A stretch of 8,052 bases of DNA from JBFMAE01 sp040756085 (GTDB taxonomy: Bacteria; Desulfobacterota; BSN033; UBA1163). Under the pieces are notes generated by a model. It did not search any database. It saw nothing but the letters and a program-made list of their open reading frames with translations, and was not told where the DNA came from. Position numbers and translations under genes: made by a program. The stretch's first letter is position 1. Each line of letters opens with the position of its first letter. The stretch is from NCBI GenBank assembly GCA_040756085.1, contig JBFMAE010000291.1, positions 1-8,052 of the forward strand, given 5' to 3'. Below, piece by piece: positions 1 to 5,144 of this stretch.

Positions 1-192
1 CCTGAGCCCGACAGAGATAGGCCTGGTAATATATGGGTATTTGGAAAGCAGGTAGGAACACAAGAGATTTATATAAAGCTCAAGATTGCGCAGGTTGGTA
101 AGGAGAAGATTGCAAAGTGTTTATCATTCCATGCTGCAAATTTTCCGCTGTGTTACCCATTCCGTGCGGAGGAAAGGAAGGATGGAACATGA
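1..192 (+). CDS. MqsR-like toxin, C-terminal part (5' end outside window)
   Basis: Reading from base 1 gives 63 codons without a stop, ending in TGA at 190-192. The sequence runs through NIWVFGK, EIYIKLKI and KCLSFHAANFPLCYPF. This pattern of a WVFGK strand, a YIKLKI strand and a (C)xSFH strand is what I know from the C-termini of MqsR-type and related small mRNA-interferase toxins found next to YgiT-type zinc-finger antitoxins. The family call rests on recalled pattern and on the neighbour, not on a search. The stop codon overlaps the start of the antitoxin gene as ATGA (189-192), typical of a translationally coupled toxin-first TA operon. The N-terminus and promoter are outside the window. 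The expected activity is ribosome-independent mRNA cleavage in the cytoplasm, which is inference. Confidence 0.72.
   Translation, partial: PEPDRDRPGNIWVFGKQVGTQEIYIKLKIAQVGKEKIAKCLSFHAANFPLCYPFRAEERKDGT
168..181 (+). promoter_or_regulatory. Ribosome binding site deciding the antitoxin start
   Basis: A purine-rich stretch with GGAGG (168-172) and GGAAGG (176-181) lies inside the end of the toxin gene, 7 nt before the ATG at 189. It supports 189 rather than 117 as the start and allows initiation independent of, or coupled to, toxin translation. Confidence 0.6.
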
Positions 193-1184
193 AAGGTATT
201 TGCCCAAATTGCGAAAAAGAAACTGAGCTTGAGTTGATTCAAAAAGTTGAAGATATTAAAGTCCGTGGTGAAGTAATTAAGGTTGATGTGAAATATTATA
301 AATGCAAGCGCTGTGGGGAAGAGTTTGAGGATCCCCGCTCGGATGAAGACCCTCTCGACAAGGCTTATAGAGAGTACCGCCGTCGTCACGAGATGATGCA
401 GCCCGAGGAAGTTCGCGATTTTCGAAAGAGGTTCGGACTAACCCAAAATGAGATGAGCCGCCTCCTGGGGTGGGGGGGAGCAACGCTAAGCCGTTATGAA
501 AACGGAGCTCTCCAAGACGAAACCCATGAAAAGGTTTTGCGCTTGGCTATGGACCCCCGGAATCTTCTAAAATTGATAGAAGAAAGTCCAGATGCTCTTC
601 CTAAGGAGAAAAGGGATCGCCTTATTAATGAACTTAGGGCAGCGGAAGAGGAAACCTTCTCCCTCGAGATGATCTATGAGGAGCGTTTCGGGAAGTACGA
701 AGCAGATGAGCTAAGTGGTTATAGGAGGCTTGATCTTGCCAAACTTTTCAATGCCATTTTGTATTTCTGTAAAGGTGGAGTTCTGAAAACCAAACTGAAT
801 AAACTTCTCTTTTATGCAGACTTTAAGCACTTTAAAGACTATGCTATATCCATCACGGGTGCCCGTTATGCTCATATTCCTTTTGGCCCGGCCCCTGACA
901 AGTATGCTCTTTATTTTGCGGCACTTCTTGAAAATGGTGCAATCGACGTCAAAGAGTATGTCTATTCTGAGGAGGTTATAGGCGAGGAATTCATTTCAGT
1001 TAAAGAACCTGACCTTTCCCTATTCTCTGACAGCGAATTGAAAATCCTGGCTACCGTAAAAGAACACTTCAAGGACTTTAACGTTAAAAAGATAACCGAT
1101 TTCTCCCATGATGAAGAAGCCTATAAGAAGACCGCACCGGGGGACATAATATCTTATGAATATGCTAATGAATTAAAGCTTTAG
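189..1184 (+). CDS. Antitoxin: YgiT/MqsA-type zinc finger + HTH + Panacea (SocA/DUF4065) domain
   Basis: 331 residues. The ATG at 189 is chosen over the in-frame ATG at 117 because it forms an ATGA overlap with the upstream toxin stop, lies 7 nt after GGAAGG, and begins exactly at the zinc finger. Residues 5-42 hold two CxxC pairs (C5/C8, C39/C42) as in YgiT/MqsA. Residues about 72-107 form an Xre-like helix-turn-helix (FGLTQNEMSRLLG...LSRYENG). Residues about 182-312 match the Panacea/SocA-like domain, with LNKLLFYADF, a Y..IPFGPAP segment and HDEEAYKKT. In known systems the zinc finger and HTH bind toxin and operator, while SocA-type domains neutralise toxins or act as a proteolytic adaptor. 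It probably neutralises the overlapping MqsR-like toxin and represses the operon. All key cysteines are present and no damage is visible. Confidence 0.88.
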   Translation: MKGICPNCEKETELELIQKVEDIKVRGEVIKVDVKYYKCKRCGEEFEDPRSDEDPLDKAYREYRRRHEMMQPEEVRDFRKRFGLTQNEMSRLLGWGGATLSRYENGALQDETHEKVLRLAMDPRNLLKLIEESPDALPKEKRDRLINELRAAEEETFSLEMIYEERFGKYEADELSGYRRLDLAKLFNAILYFCKGGVLKTKLNKLLFYADFKHFKDYAISITGARYAHIPFGPAPDKYALYFAALLENGAIDVKEYVYSEEVIGEEFISVKEPDLSLFSDSELKILATVKEHFKDFNVKKITDFSHDEEAYKKTAPGDIISYEYANELKL

Positions 1185-1204
1185 GAAATTCGAAATAAAT
1201 ATGG

Positions 1205-1213
1205 AAGGAGGTG
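1205..1213 (+). promoter_or_regulatory. Strong Shine-Dalgarno for the TTG-start small gene
   Basis: AAGGAGGTG is almost fully complementary to the 3' end of 16S rRNA and lies 7 nt before TTG 1221. No ATG or GTG lies at a comparable distance in that frame, so the unusual TTG start is the best choice. Confidence 0.7.
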
Positions 1214-1220
1214 AAAATAG

Positions 1221-1394
1221 TTGGCCAAGAATCCACCACCGGGAGATGATCATAGGCACGGCCAGGTGACTGATCGGTCCCAGACCTACAATCCCCGCAA
1301 TGATCGTTGGGTAAAGAGAGACACCCATACAGGAAGATTTATGGATCAGAAGTCAGATCCGAAACCTTTCAAAGGCGTCAGAAAAGAAAAATAG
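1221..1394 (+). CDS. Conserved small protein of unknown function (57 aa, TTG start)
   Basis: A short frame starting with TTG at 1221, seven bases after a near-perfect Shine-Dalgarno AAGGAGGTG (1205-1213), and ending in TAG at 1392-1394. The product is small, basic and hydrophilic: a Pro/His-rich start, then QTYNPRNDRWVKRDTHTGRF and a C-terminus PFKGVRKEK. I recall this pattern (YNP..(D/G)xxVKRD..TGRFxD.K....FKGVRKE) as a widespread small protein that is usually annotated hypothetical; no function is known to me. It lies 36 nt after the Panacea antitoxin on the same strand and could be in the same transcript. There is no signal peptide, membrane segment or cysteine. The strong ribosome binding site and family-like sequence make it a real gene despite its size. 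Confidence 0.78.
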   Translation: MAKNPPPGDDHRHGQVTDRSQTYNPRNDRWVKRDTHTGRFMDQKSDPKPFKGVRKEK

Positions 1395-1490
1395 AACTGG
1401 AAAAAGAGTAAGCGCATCGGCAGAGATAGCACCAAACGGGAACCCATCTCCAATTACCCCCACTTACCCCCCACAAAACTGCCATTCAAT

Positions 1491-2369
1491 CTATTTCATA
1501 TCCAGGATTTCTCTCTTCTCCTCCTCCATCTCATCCAGAATTTCCTGATCCAGAGTTCCCTCATCAAAAAATCCTTTTGCGAGGGTTAAGGCATGCTCGA
1601 TTAAGAGAAGGGCTTCTTCCTTTTTCCCTTTACTTTGGCAAACCAGCGCAAGTCCTTCATAACCATCATGGTGTTCTGGTTCAGCAAGAATGAGTTGCTC
1701 AAACTTTTTCTCAGCCCCTTTCAGGTCACCCGATCTCAGCATCCTCATACCTTCTTGCCACCAGTCGTCGTCATCCTCTTCGTGGGCCCGAATGTCAGGG
1801 TGTCTTTGTTTTAATTTGCCTAAAAACCTTTCAATTCTGGGGTCTGATTTTCTTTTTTCGCTCCCTTCTTGGTTTTCATCGATTTGGATATCTTCCAAAA
1901 GCTGAGCGATCTTTCCCGGTTTCCGGGATTTGAATTCTTTCAGAATCTTGCAGTAACGGTCGAGAGGAAAAGGCTTCTCCTCCTTAAGGATATAAAAGAT
2001 AAATCTTATCAGGATGTTACTGAGAAGGTGAATGGCCTCATGTCGGCTCCACTTGTTCTTAAGCATTGCATTATAGAATTGGAAAGCCTCGATGGGGTTA
2101 GGGTCTTGAACCTGCTTCTCCGCAATGGCGTGGAGCGTCACATGTAAAAAGGGGTTCACCTCCGTCTCAGGGTCATATTCGTGGTTGGCCAGGGTATCAG
2201 CAAATTCAAACTGATTGAAATACTCGTCAGAATGGTCGAGCATGATCTTTCCCAGGCGCTGTTCCTCCTCGGTTAAGCTCTGTAACTCGCCGTTTTGAGC
2301 CTTTTTCCAGATTTCATGGAAATGTTCGCGATTTATCTCTCGAAACGTTTTAAATATGGAATCATCCAT
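1491..2369 (-). CDS. DUF1841 domain protein with C-terminal TPR repeats
   Basis: 292 residues from the ATG at 2369. An in-frame GTG at 2396 would add nine residues but has no ribosome binding site, whereas GGGG lies shortly before the ATG, so the start is uncertain. Residues about 1-130 resemble DUF1841: a start like DDSIFKTFREINREHFHEIW, then the hallmark NPFLHVTLHAIAEKQ, then RHEAIHLL. A charged linker with an acidic EEDDDD run (about residue 198) leads to two TPR-like helical pairs (about 202-266), with WWQEGMRMLRSGDLKGAEKKFEQ and YEGLALVCQSKGKKEEALLL; TPRs mediate protein contacts. The tail is very acidic and helical (EEEKREILDMK). It is soluble, with no signal peptide. The role of DUF1841 is unknown to me. 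It stands alone between TA modules and reads away from the PIN toxin gene. Confidence 0.8.
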   Translation of the reverse strand: MDDSIFKTFREINREHFHEIWKKAQNGELQSLTEEEQRLGKIMLDHSDEYFNQFEFADTLANHEYDPETEVNPFLHVTLHAIAEKQVQDPNPIEAFQFYNAMLKNKWSRHEAIHLLSNILIRFIFYILKEEKPFPLDRYCKILKEFKSRKPGKIAQLLEDIQIDENQEGSEKRKSDPRIERFLGKLKQRHPDIRAHEEDDDDWWQEGMRMLRSGDLKGAEKKFEQLILAEPEHHDGYEGLALVCQSKGKKEEALLLIEHALTLAKGFFDEGTLDQEILDEMEEEKREILDMK

Positions 2370-2476
2370 TTCGTTCCCCAACCCGTCCTCAATCACTTTG
2401 TCTTTTGACTGAAAAATTCAAGCAGATATTATGGTCTCGCTTTAAACGTTCAGCGATTCATCCTTTTTTGTTAACT

Positions 2477-2505
2477 CCGCAATCCGCATTCCGCATTTGA
2501 ATGCG
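2477..2505 (+). repeat. CCGCATT heptamer repeat ending in a small palindrome
   Basis: Three adjacent heptamers, CCGCAAT CCGCATT CCGCATT, occupy 2477-2497. The last one forms a perfect inverted repeat, CGCATT-TG-AATGCG (2492-2505). The first T-rich box follows at once. No T-run sits in a position to make this a terminator for the - strand genes on either side. Confidence 0.6.
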
Positions 2506-2527
2506 CCAACTTTTTTATGGATGACAC
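2505..2527 (+). repeat. Copy 1 of the dispersed T-rich box
   Basis: GCCAAC, six T, then ATGGATGACAC. It lies 9 nt beyond the 3' end of the PIN toxin gene. It is one of five copies in the window, all in the same orientation. Confidence 0.6.
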
Positions 2528-2536
2528 GTTCTCTCT

Positions 2537-2959
2537 TCAAGAAATAGATTCTAAAAACTCTTGTGGGGTAACAATCCTGCATGAAATCCCATTGGCTTTC
2601 AGTCTGTCCTGCGAAAGACTAAGCAAGTCCTCGTCTCCCGTGACCAGGAATTCGGCCCCAACCTCTTTACACAAAGAGAGATAATGGTCATCCTTGGGGT
2701 CCCTTGATAAAACCACATGGGTTGAAATTGAAATAGACTTTGCCAAAGCTAATAATTGTTCGATTTTATCCCGGATAAACGAGCGCTGGTCTTCGGAAAG
2801 TTTTTTTGAGAGCCCGGATAAGACTCCCAGCAATTCTTTGGCGATGGCTTGTGATAAATAGACTTCATGGTCTTCCAGGGCTCGAACGAATGCCTCCAGA
2901 GGCTTTCCCCCAAACGCAGCTGAAATGATTACGTTGGCATCCACAACCACCTTAGCCAT
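2537..2959 (-). CDS. PIN-domain toxin (COG1569-like putative ribonuclease)
   Basis: 140 residues, the normal length for this PIN family. The expected acidic metal-binding residues are visible: D7 in VVVDANV, E42 in AIAKELLGVL, D90/D91 in SRDPKDDHY, and D109/D111 in VTGDEDLL. PIN toxins are Mg-dependent endoribonucleases that cut tRNA, rRNA or mRNA; the target here cannot be read from sequence. The gene begins with ATG inside the end of the antitoxin gene (8-nt overlap, 2952-2959), the usual antitoxin-toxin order with coupled translation. The family starts directly with the first strand (MAKVVVDANV), which fits this start. It ends 9 nt before a dispersed T-rich box. It looks intact. Confidence 0.88.
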   Translation of the reverse strand: MAKVVVDANVIISAAFGGKPLEAFVRALEDHEVYLSQAIAKELLGVLSGLSKKLSEDQRSFIRDKIEQLLALAKSISISTHVVLSRDPKDDHYLSLCKEVGAEFLVTGDEDLLSLSQDRLKANGISCRIVTPQEFLESIS

Positions 2960-3185
2960 AGATCTTCTTTCTGGCTTGGTCGAGTGCCTTCAGGGCTTCC
3001 TTTTTTGAAACCCCTGCTTCGCTTAGAACCCTTCCAATTTCCAAAAGGATGATCTCCGGGCTATTTTTCTCGACAGGGGTAAGGCGGGCGATCGGTCTTT
3101 TCCGCTTCATCACCACAATCTCACTCCCTTCATTTAAATACTTCACCACATCCTCTTTGAATTCTCTGACACCGACAAATTTCAT
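2952..3185 (-). CDS. Phd/YefM-like antitoxin paired with the PIN toxin
   Basis: 77 residues. The ATG at 3185 is preferred over an in-frame upstream start at 3215 because GGAGGTG lies 6 nt before it and the Phd fold starts there (MKFVGVREFKEDVVKYLNEG). Residues 1-40 match the DNA-binding Phd/YefM N-terminus, including the strand IVVMKRKRPIARL. Residues about 42-77 form a charged helical tail that would wrap the toxin (KKEALKALDQARKKIYG). The last eight bases overlap the PIN gene. By family knowledge it neutralises the toxin and represses its own promoter; a palindrome just upstream (3212-3223) is a candidate operator. It looks intact. Confidence 0.85.
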   Translation of the reverse strand: MKFVGVREFKEDVVKYLNEGSEIVVMKRKRPIARLTPVEKNSPEIILLEIGRVLSEAGVSKKEALKALDQARKKIYG

Positions 3186-3191
3186 GTTCGC

Positions 3192-3198
3192 CACCTCC
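3192..3198 (-). promoter_or_regulatory. Shine-Dalgarno deciding the Phd-like antitoxin start
   Basis: On the - strand GGAGGTG lies 6 nt before the ATG at 3185. The alternative start at 3215 lies inside the palindrome region and has no comparable site, so 3185 is chosen. Confidence 0.65.
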
Positions 3199-3205
3199 GA
3201 AATAA

Positions 3206-3235
3206 ATGTTACCACAAATGTGGGAATAATGCAAA
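3206..3235 (-). promoter_or_regulatory. Candidate promoter and operator of the Phd-PIN operon
   Basis: A perfect inverted repeat CCACA-AA-TGTGG occupies 3212-3223. On the - strand it fills most of the 18-bp space between TTTGCA (3235-3230) and TAACAT (3211-3206), each matching 4 of 6 consensus promoter bases. A repressor bound here would block the promoter, as expected for Phd-type autoregulation. The leader would be very short, so the promoter boxes are less certain than the palindrome. Confidence 0.35.
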
Positions 3236-3464
3236 CCCCGTATATCCCCGCCCTAAAGGACCGCGCTTTTCTTTATCATCAGATTTGAAATCGTCTTCAT
3301 CGCTACTCTGAAGGCCGGGGCTTTCGGGATTATACGGGGCAAAGGGGTCTCAATACGGGCTTTGGAAAAAGACAAGGAATATTGGGAGTTGAAAAGACGG
3401 GGGAATTTATAGAACTTGACTTCAAAATGAAGTCAGAAGTGACTGCTTTGCTTGATGGTTTGTG

Positions 3465-3504
3465 ACTCAATAACCCAATGACCCAATTACTCAATGACTA
3501 AATA
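3465..3504 (+). repeat. Five tandem degenerate octamers (consensus ACYCAATG)
   Basis: The units are ACTCAATA, ACCCAATG, ACCCAATT, ACTCAATG and ACTAAATA, all exactly 8 bp and contiguous. The same array recurs in repeat copy B, and a diverged relative lies at 4282-4320. Confidence 0.75.
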
Positions 3505-3506
3505 AT

Positions 3507-3526
3507 GCCCAACTTTTTTAGGGATG
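3507..3526 (+). repeat. Copy 2 of the dispersed T-rich box (end of repeat A)
   Basis: GCCCAAC, six T, then AGGGATG, after which the similarity stops (GTAC in place of ACAC). It forms the right end of the 110-bp repeat A. Confidence 0.6.
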
Positions 3527-3632
3527 GTACTATCGTATAATTTTTGACATCTGAAGATGTAACCCCGGAACTTTCCTGAGTCTTGAGCTTTACGCTTCGC
3601 TCTATGCCCTTGGCGCTATGCTTCAGGGCAGG

Positions 3633-3655
3633 GCCAACTTTTTTATGGATGACAC
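3633..3655 (+). repeat. Copy 3 of the dispersed T-rich box
   Basis: GCCAAC, six T, then ATGGATGACAC. It is identical to copy 1 over the whole 23-bp box. It lies 48 nt beyond the 3' end of the MazF-like gene. Confidence 0.6.
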
Positions 3656-3703
3656 TGGAGCTTTCTATTACAAAATCTTTTTCGATTTTGAGAAGGGACA
3701 AAA

Positions 3704-4030
3704 TTACAGGTGGAACATTCTTCTTAGAATTGACTTGAGTACTTCTATATCTTTTGCCTCCAATGTTCCTAACTTCCTTATAATAAACCGTTTTTCAATT
3801 GTGGCCTGTTTGCTGAGTCGAATATATGACTCAGCAAGGAGACCACTTTTTTGCCAGTCCGGGATTTTATAATCAGTTTCAGTTAGGTATTCTTGAGTGG
3901 TAATCCTTGCGAGAAGAACATCCTGGTCACCGGAATCATATAAGACAATGGCTGGCCTTTTAGATATACCCTGAAGATCAGTGTGCGGAAACCCGATAAG
4001 AACGATATCACCCAACTCATAACTTGTCAT
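3704..4030 (-). CDS. MazF/PemK-family endoribonuclease toxin
   Basis: 108 residues, typical for this family. The order of motifs matches MazF/PemK: YELGDIVLIGFPHTD at the N-terminus, SKRPAIVLYD (residues 23-32), the ARITTQ strand (41-46), GLLAESYIRLSKQATIEK (63-80) and a C-terminal helix with LGTLEAKDIEVLKSIL. MazF toxins cleave single-stranded RNA at short specific sequences; the specificity here is unknown. The ATG at 4030 overlaps the antitoxin gene by 14 nt, so translation is probably coupled. A TTG at 4015 is a possible but less likely start. The gene sits with its antitoxin between two 110-bp direct repeats. It looks intact, with R25 and T44 in the usual positions. Confidence 0.9.
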   Translation of the reverse strand: MTSYELGDIVLIGFPHTDLQGISKRPAIVLYDSGDQDVLLARITTQEYLTETDYKIPDWQKSGLLAESYIRLSKQATIEKRFIIRKLGTLEAKDIEVLKSILRRMFHL

Positions 4031-4220
4031 AGATCGTGTCTTTTTCCGAATATCCTTTCAGAAACTGAGACATCGACATCTTATCCCATGCTGCCTCTTC
4101 ATCATCAACGAGAAGCACCACCTTGATCTTTGAATCCGATTTTAGTTTTCCTTTCAAATCTTCAGGGATCGAGAGATGCCCGTCCGGTAAAACTTTTCCT
4201 TCATATTCATAAGCTTTCAT
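4017..4220 (-). CDS. Short antitoxin of the MazF-like pair
   Basis: 67 residues. AGGAGAG lies just before the ATG at 4220, a convincing start. The N-terminus (MKAYEYEGKVLPDGHLSIPEDLKGKL) has the look of an AbrB/MazE-like or DUF2281-like beta-strand domain with a V.PDG.L.IPE motif. The C-terminus is acidic and likely disordered before binding the toxin (DDEEAAWDKMSMSQFLKGYSEKD). The gene overlaps the toxin by 14 nt. It is too short and divergent for me to name the antitoxin family with certainty; the role follows mainly from the pairing with MazF. It probably also represses its own operon through the palindrome at 4241-4258, which overlaps a TATAAT box. Confidence 0.8.
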   Translation of the reverse strand: MKAYEYEGKVLPDGHLSIPEDLKGKLKSDSKIKVVLLVDDEEAAWDKMSMSQFLKGYSEKDTIYDKL

Positions 4221-4240
4221 TTTTCTCTCCTAAGCGATTT

Positions 4241-4258
4241 TGTGATTATTATATCACA
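4241..4258 (-). promoter_or_regulatory. Palindromic operator over a TATAAT box upstream of the MazF operon
   Basis: The inverted repeat TGTGAT-TATTAT-ATCACA lies 20 nt upstream of the antitoxin ATG (4220). On the - strand its centre contains a perfect -10 hexamer TATAAT (4253-4248). No strong -35 is visible at the right distance; TAGCAT (4277-4272), spaced by 18 bp, is the best candidate and it is weak. The spacing differs from a CRP site. The position is ideal for autorepression by the TA complex. Confidence 0.5.
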
Positions 4259-4281
4259 TCTTGGATATTCAATGCTAAATT

Positions 4282-4320
4282 ACTCGATGACTAATGACCG
4301 AATGACCCGATGATCTAATA
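4282..4320 (+). repeat. Diverged octamer array related to ACYCAATG
   Basis: The units are ACTCGATG, ACTAATG (one base short), ACCGAATG, ACCCGATG and ATCTAATA. Phase and pattern match the octamers in the 110-bp repeats, but the sequence differs, so this is an older or independent copy. Confidence 0.55.
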
Positions 4321-4404
4321 ACCTTATTGAATTCCGAATTCTACAATCCCTGGCCCGCGGAGCAAACTTCACTTGCCGCAATCTGAAATCTGTAATTGAA
4401 ATAG

Positions 4405-4423
4405 GCCAACTTTTTAGGGATGA
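4405..4423 (+). repeat. Copy 4 of the dispersed T-rich box
   Basis: GCCAAC, five T, then AGGGATGAC. It is one T shorter than the other copies and lies 14 nt before repeat copy B. Confidence 0.5.
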
Positions 4424-4437
4424 CCCCATAACCTTAC

Positions 4438-4547
4438 TGACTTCAAAATGAAGTCAGAAGTGACTGCTTTGCTTGATGGTTTGTGACTCAATCACCCAAT
4501 GACCCAATTACTCAATGACTAAATAATGCCCAACTTTTTTAGGGATG
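4438..4547 (+). repeat. 110-bp direct repeat, copy B
   Basis: The second copy of the element at 3417-3526, offset by exactly 1021 bp, with one mismatch (C4493). It has the same terminal hairpin TGACTTC-AAAAT-GAAGTCA (4438-4456), the same five octamers (4486-4525) and the same terminal T-rich box. The sequences on both outer sides are unrelated. Confidence 0.9.
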
Positions 4548-4551
4548 ACAC
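4528..4551 (+). repeat. Copy 5 of the dispersed T-rich box (end of repeat B)
   Basis: GCCCAAC, six T, then AGGGATGACAC. It forms the right end of the 110-bp repeat B and lies 98 nt beyond the 3' end of the ASCH pseudogene. Confidence 0.6.
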
Positions 4552-4649
4552 CTCTTGTTCTGGAATTTGTCAAATGTCAAGGGCAGACCCGGTGCCCCAT
4601 GCCTACGCTTCTGTAATTTGCTCAATCTGAAGGGCCAACCCCATGGGAT

Positions 4650-5107
4650 TTACAGGCCCTGTTCCTCCAAGCGATGATACTCGCATTCCTCAGCCAAAAA
4701 GCAGACCTCGCATCCTAAGTTCCCGAGTCTTCTGCTGCAATACATGTTACCTACATACCAGAGGTAGTCCAGCATTATCGGAGGTTCCTTGATGCCAAGT
4801 TCGTCAAAGGTAACCAGATTTCTGATTTCAATTGCATATGCAATCTCAGACCCCTGAAATATTTAAAGAATTCCTCTTCAGATAAACCCGAATATGCCCC
4901 AAACATATCCCAAATTCTATAAGGAGAGTCCTGATGGATTGTAGAAGCATCAAATACACCGGTAATTTTCTTCACAGGCGATGTTGAGTATATGAAAACC
5001 TTACAACGGCCAGCTTTATTAAAAATTTTTCTTCTGAATTCGTATTTCTTTAGGCCGGACTTAATAAGATCTGCATATTTTGGTTTAATGGAAAGTAAAA
5101 CGTTCAT
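4650..5107 (-). pseudogene. ASCH-domain protein, split by a one-base frameshift
   Basis: From the ATG at 5107, which has a G-rich ribosome binding site before it, the frame reads an ASCH-like N-terminus: MNVLLSIKPKYADLIKSGLKK, YEFRRKIF, VFIYSTSPVKKITGVFD and YSGLSEEEFFKYFRG. At the run of four G (4854-4851) the family-like sequence leaves this frame, which ends unproductively at 4775. If one G is added there, the protein continues naturally as SEIAYAIEIRNLVTFDELGIK and ends in TAA at 4652-4650, giving 152 residues. ASCH domains are PUA-like beta barrels that bind RNA or modified nucleotides. The restored C-terminus has a cysteine cluster, C124-X8-C133-X2-C136-X5-C142, like an iron-sulfur or zinc site. 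The cause may be a true mutation, a homopolymer sequencing error or frameshifting. It follows the HEPN gene after 57 nt and may be in the same operon. Confidence 0.75.
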
Positions 5108-5144
5108 CCAAGCCCCCCATTTTCAATATTTGTTGATATCCTTC

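Larger units (their letters stand above)
3417..3526 (+). repeat. 110-bp direct repeat, copy A
   Basis: This segment recurs at 4438-4547 with one mismatch in 110 bases (A3472 versus C4493). It starts exactly with a 7-bp perfect inverted repeat TGACTTC-AAAAT-GAAGTCA (3417-3435). It contains five degenerate octamers (3465-3504) and ends with a T-rich box. The two copies flank the MazF-like TA pair. Confidence 0.9.
3186..3703. other. Gene-free stretch with repeats between the Phd-PIN and MazF modules
   Basis: About 520 nt without a convincing gene. It holds the Phd operator candidate (3206-3235), a stretch that could be a gene remnant (3257-3409), the first 110-bp direct repeat (3417-3526), an inverted repeat ACATCT-GA-AGATGT (3547-3560), a weak hairpin TGCCCT/AGGGCA (3605-3630) and a T-rich box (3633-3655). 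The open - strand frame at 3498-3701 runs through these repeats and is judged non-coding. Confidence 0.6.
4221..4649. other. Gene-free stretch with repeats between the MazF and ASCH modules
   Basis: About 430 nt with no gene that I can support. It holds the MazF operon operator, a diverged octamer array (4282-4320), a GAATTC-C-GAATTC palindrome (4329-4341), a T-rich box (4405-4423), repeat copy B (4438-4547) with its own box, and then about 100 nt without recognisable structure up to the ASCH pseudogene stop. Confidence 0.6.

Noticed and set aside
1869..2147. + strand open frame of 92 codons inside the DUF1841-TPR gene
   Set aside because: It lies opposite a well-supported - strand gene and has no ribosome binding site or family resemblance.
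2492..2516. Intrinsic terminator (CGCATT-TG-AATGCG followed by a T-run)
   Set aside because: The T-run is separated from the short stem by several bases and lies on the + strand, while both neighbouring genes are on the - strand.
3507..3526. Integron attC site (GCCCAAC fits the RYYYAAC core)
   Set aside because: No matching GTTRRRY partner at a suitable distance, the other copies read GGCCAAC or GCGCCAAC, and no integrase gene is visible.
3498..3701. Open - strand frame of 67 codons following the MazF-like gene
   Set aside because: It runs through repeat A, a T-rich box and two hairpins, has no protein-family look and no ribosome binding site, and its end depends on repeat sequence.
4241..4258. 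CRP/FNR-like site (TGTGA...TCACA)
   Set aside because: The half-sites are 8 bp apart instead of 6, and the location over the -10 box fits TA autorepression better.
3417..4547. Insertion sequence defined by the two 110-bp repeats
   Set aside because: There is no transposase between them, the repeats are direct rather than inverted, and no target-site duplication is visible; they are kept as repeats only.
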